From Flavobacteriales bacterium (GTDB taxonomy: Bacteria > Bacteroidota > Bacteroidia > Flavobacteriales_F > PHOS-HE28): 64,000 nt of DNA. Where the stretch lies: positions 186,001 through 250,000 of the forward strand of contig JADJCS010000008.1 of the NCBI GenBank assembly GCA_016703105.1, in the 5' to 3' direction. A model generated the notes under the pieces. It was given only the letters and a program-made list of their open reading frames with translations, had not been told where the DNA came from and searched no databases. Shown here in pieces: positions 63,037-64,000 of this stretch (position 1 is the stretch's first letter; each line of letters starts with the position of its first letter). The translations under genes were made by a program, and so were the position numbers.

Positions 63037-63071
63037 GCGTGCCACGGGTCCCGGGCCGGTGGCCGGGGCTC

Positions 63072-63079
63072 TACCTTCG
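63072..63079 (+). promoter_or_regulatory. -7-like element TACCTTCG
   Basis: TACCTTCG ends 4 bases before the ATG at 63084, matching the form seen before ccmB and the GlmU-like gene. Confidence 0.4.
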
Positions 63080-63083
63080 GCGC

Positions 63084-63641
63084 ATGGGCAGGTATTTCTG
63101 GCTCTTGTTCGCGCTCCTGGCGGGCCGTTTCGGCATAGCCCAGTCCGCGGACAGTTCGATGGCGATCACCTTCACCGGCGCCATCAACCTCCCGCTCGCC
63201 ATGAAGCCGATGCACGCCCTGGCCATGGAAGCCTGGAAGGTGAGCTTTGGCCGCGAACCGGGGGCGGCGATCGTGCTCAACGATGCGGACAAGGGCGTTT
63301 TGGAGGCCACTGCGCACTTCAATTACCGGTCCGCCAAACTCAATGGGCGCGAGGAGACCATGGGTCGCGTGAGCTATCGCGTGCGTATCCGCTCCGAGAA
63401 CGGCACCTGTTCGGTGGGTGTGACCCAGTTCAAGCACCAGGGCAATAAGGCGGCCCTTCGTGGGGGGATCGACCTTGGGCTGGTGACCGTGAGTGGCCCT
63501 CCGTTGGGCCGAACCCCAGGGCTTTCCCCTTGGGGCGCCAAGAACATCCTGGCCGAAGTGCGCGCCCGGTCCCGGTCCACCGCCGATCGCGTGATCCGGG
63601 CGTTCGTGGCCGCGATGCAGGCCACCGCTTCGGACCGCTGA
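63084..63641 (+). CDS. Exported DUF4468-like (TBP-like fold) protein
   Basis: This 185-residue protein has a signal peptide (MGRYFWLLFALLAGRFGIAQ), then a TBP-like repeat region (AWKVSFGREPGAAIVLNDADKGVLEATAHFNYRSAK) of the kind found in DUF4468 proteins of Bacteroidota. The C-terminus is a basic helix (NILAEVRARSRSTADRVIRAFVAAMQA). Function is unknown. MGRYFW at 63084 is preferred for the signal peptide. Confidence 0.7.
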   Translation: MGRYFWLLFALLAGRFGIAQSADSSMAITFTGAINLPLAMKPMHALAMEAWKVSFGREPGAAIVLNDADKGVLEATAHFNYRSAKLNGREETMGRVSYRVRIRSENGTCSVGVTQFKHQGNKAALRGGIDLGLVTVSGPPLGRTPGLSPWGAKNILAEVRARSRSTADRVIRAFVAAMQATASDR

Positions 63642-63686
63642 AACCCGAACGGCGCTTGGCCGTTCAACAGGCCAGCTCGCCGCATC

Positions 63687-64000
63687 GTGGATCCCCGCTC
63701 CTACCGTTTCTGGCCGATGGTCGCCACCGTACTGGCGATCCTGTTCATCTCGTTCGACGTCCACCTGGTCTCCCGTGCCCGCGACGTGCAACAGCGGATG
63801 GGCGCCGAAGTGGAACTGTTGGACGCACTGGGTCGTATGGCCCGTTCGGTGAACGAATTGTCCACCATCCACCGCGTGGATCTGCACACGGGTCAGGACC
63901 ACTGGAAGCACCAGCTCTTCGCGCTGCGCGCGGACCTGGAACGTACGGCGGCCCGGTTCGCATTGGAACCCGGCATGGCCGAACTTCCCGCCGCGCTCAC
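63687..64000 (+). CDS. Membrane protein, 3' part missing, possibly a sensor
   Basis: The frame is open to the window edge from a GTG at 63687, giving about 104 residues. One N-terminal membrane helix (FWPMVATVLAILFISFDVHLV) is followed by a helical, periplasmic-looking stretch (RARDVQQRMGAEVELLDALGRMARSVNEL, ADLERTAARFAL). This layout fits a sensor histidine kinase or methyl-accepting type sensor, but no catalytic domain is in view. An ATG at 63717 inside the membrane helix is less likely as start. Confidence 0.6.
   Translation, partial: MDPRSYRFWPMVATVLAILFISFDVHLVSRARDVQQRMGAEVELLDALGRMARSVNELSTIHRVDLHTGQDHWKHQLFALRADLERTAARFALEPGMAELPAAL

Overview
The window looks like a chromosomal segment of a GC-rich member of the Bacteroidota, probably a Flavobacteriales-type lineage known mostly from metagenomes. 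The signs are PorQ and a PorE-like protein of the type IX secretion system (T9SS), cargo proteins with T9SS type A and type B C-termini, bacillithiol deacetylase BshB1, a TonB-dependent receptor with a carboxypeptidase-like N-terminal domain, and repeated TAnnTTTG-type -7 promoter elements only 5-40 bases from start codons. No rRNA, insertion sequence, phage or CRISPR array was seen. The only RNA gene found is a tRNA-His.

Layout. 1-13 kb: a partial secreted protein, a GT-C glycosyltransferase, a TerC membrane protein, a 40-base G run, a secreted trypsin-like protease, a PorE-like OmpA protein, an AsmA protein, chorismate synthase, a DinB protein and an NhaD antiporter. 13-19 kb: a cation efflux protein, tRNA-His, then a tightly packed glycan operon (GT4 transferase, formyltransferase/beta-propeller fusion, flippase) and bshB1. 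19-31 kb: two overlapping glutathione peroxidases, a T9SS cargo protein, an internally duplicated secreted protein, then a cytochrome c maturation run ccmB-ccmC-ccmD-ccmE-ccmF followed by a DUF2520 protein, kdsC, a UbiA prenyltransferase and maf. 31-38 kb: a PKD-domain T9SS type B protein, two outer-membrane barrel candidates, a sugar dehydrogenase-like protein, mazG and an F420-reductase-like protein. 38-50 kb: rpsA, ispH, cmk, porQ, a TonB receptor, a beta-helix lipoprotein and queA. 50-64 kb: lon, a GlmU-like protein, a PiT phosphate transporter with its DUF47 partner, a PaaY-like protein, a pore-loop membrane protein, a KefB/C-type antiporter, a response regulator/response regulator/histidine kinase cluster, a NYN plus cold-shock-domain protein and a partial membrane protein.

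The most striking biological signal is a C-terminal module of about 243 residues shared by two unrelated secreted enzymes: the protease (2955-5039) and the sugar dehydrogenase-like protein (34389-36269). It ends in two tandem KYAGS-NDRD repeats with calcium-loop-like D-x-N-x-D-G spacing and a conserved extreme C-terminus. With the type A and type B cargo tails and two T9SS components also present, it may be a third export or anchoring module. Other points of interest are a CcmE with the C-x-x-x-Y haem motif (System I* type), a duplicated cmk tail that overruns its neighbour, and a 24-base perfect palindrome across a stop codon.

Caution on sequence quality: at least four conserved genes (PorE-like, nhaD, ispH, TonB receptor) each carry one single-base frameshift, two of them in GGG runs. 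terC and a small ORF near 1.95 kb probably do too, porQ lacks a signal peptide, and the 40-base G run is suspicious. These look more like assembly or consensus errors than real gene decay.
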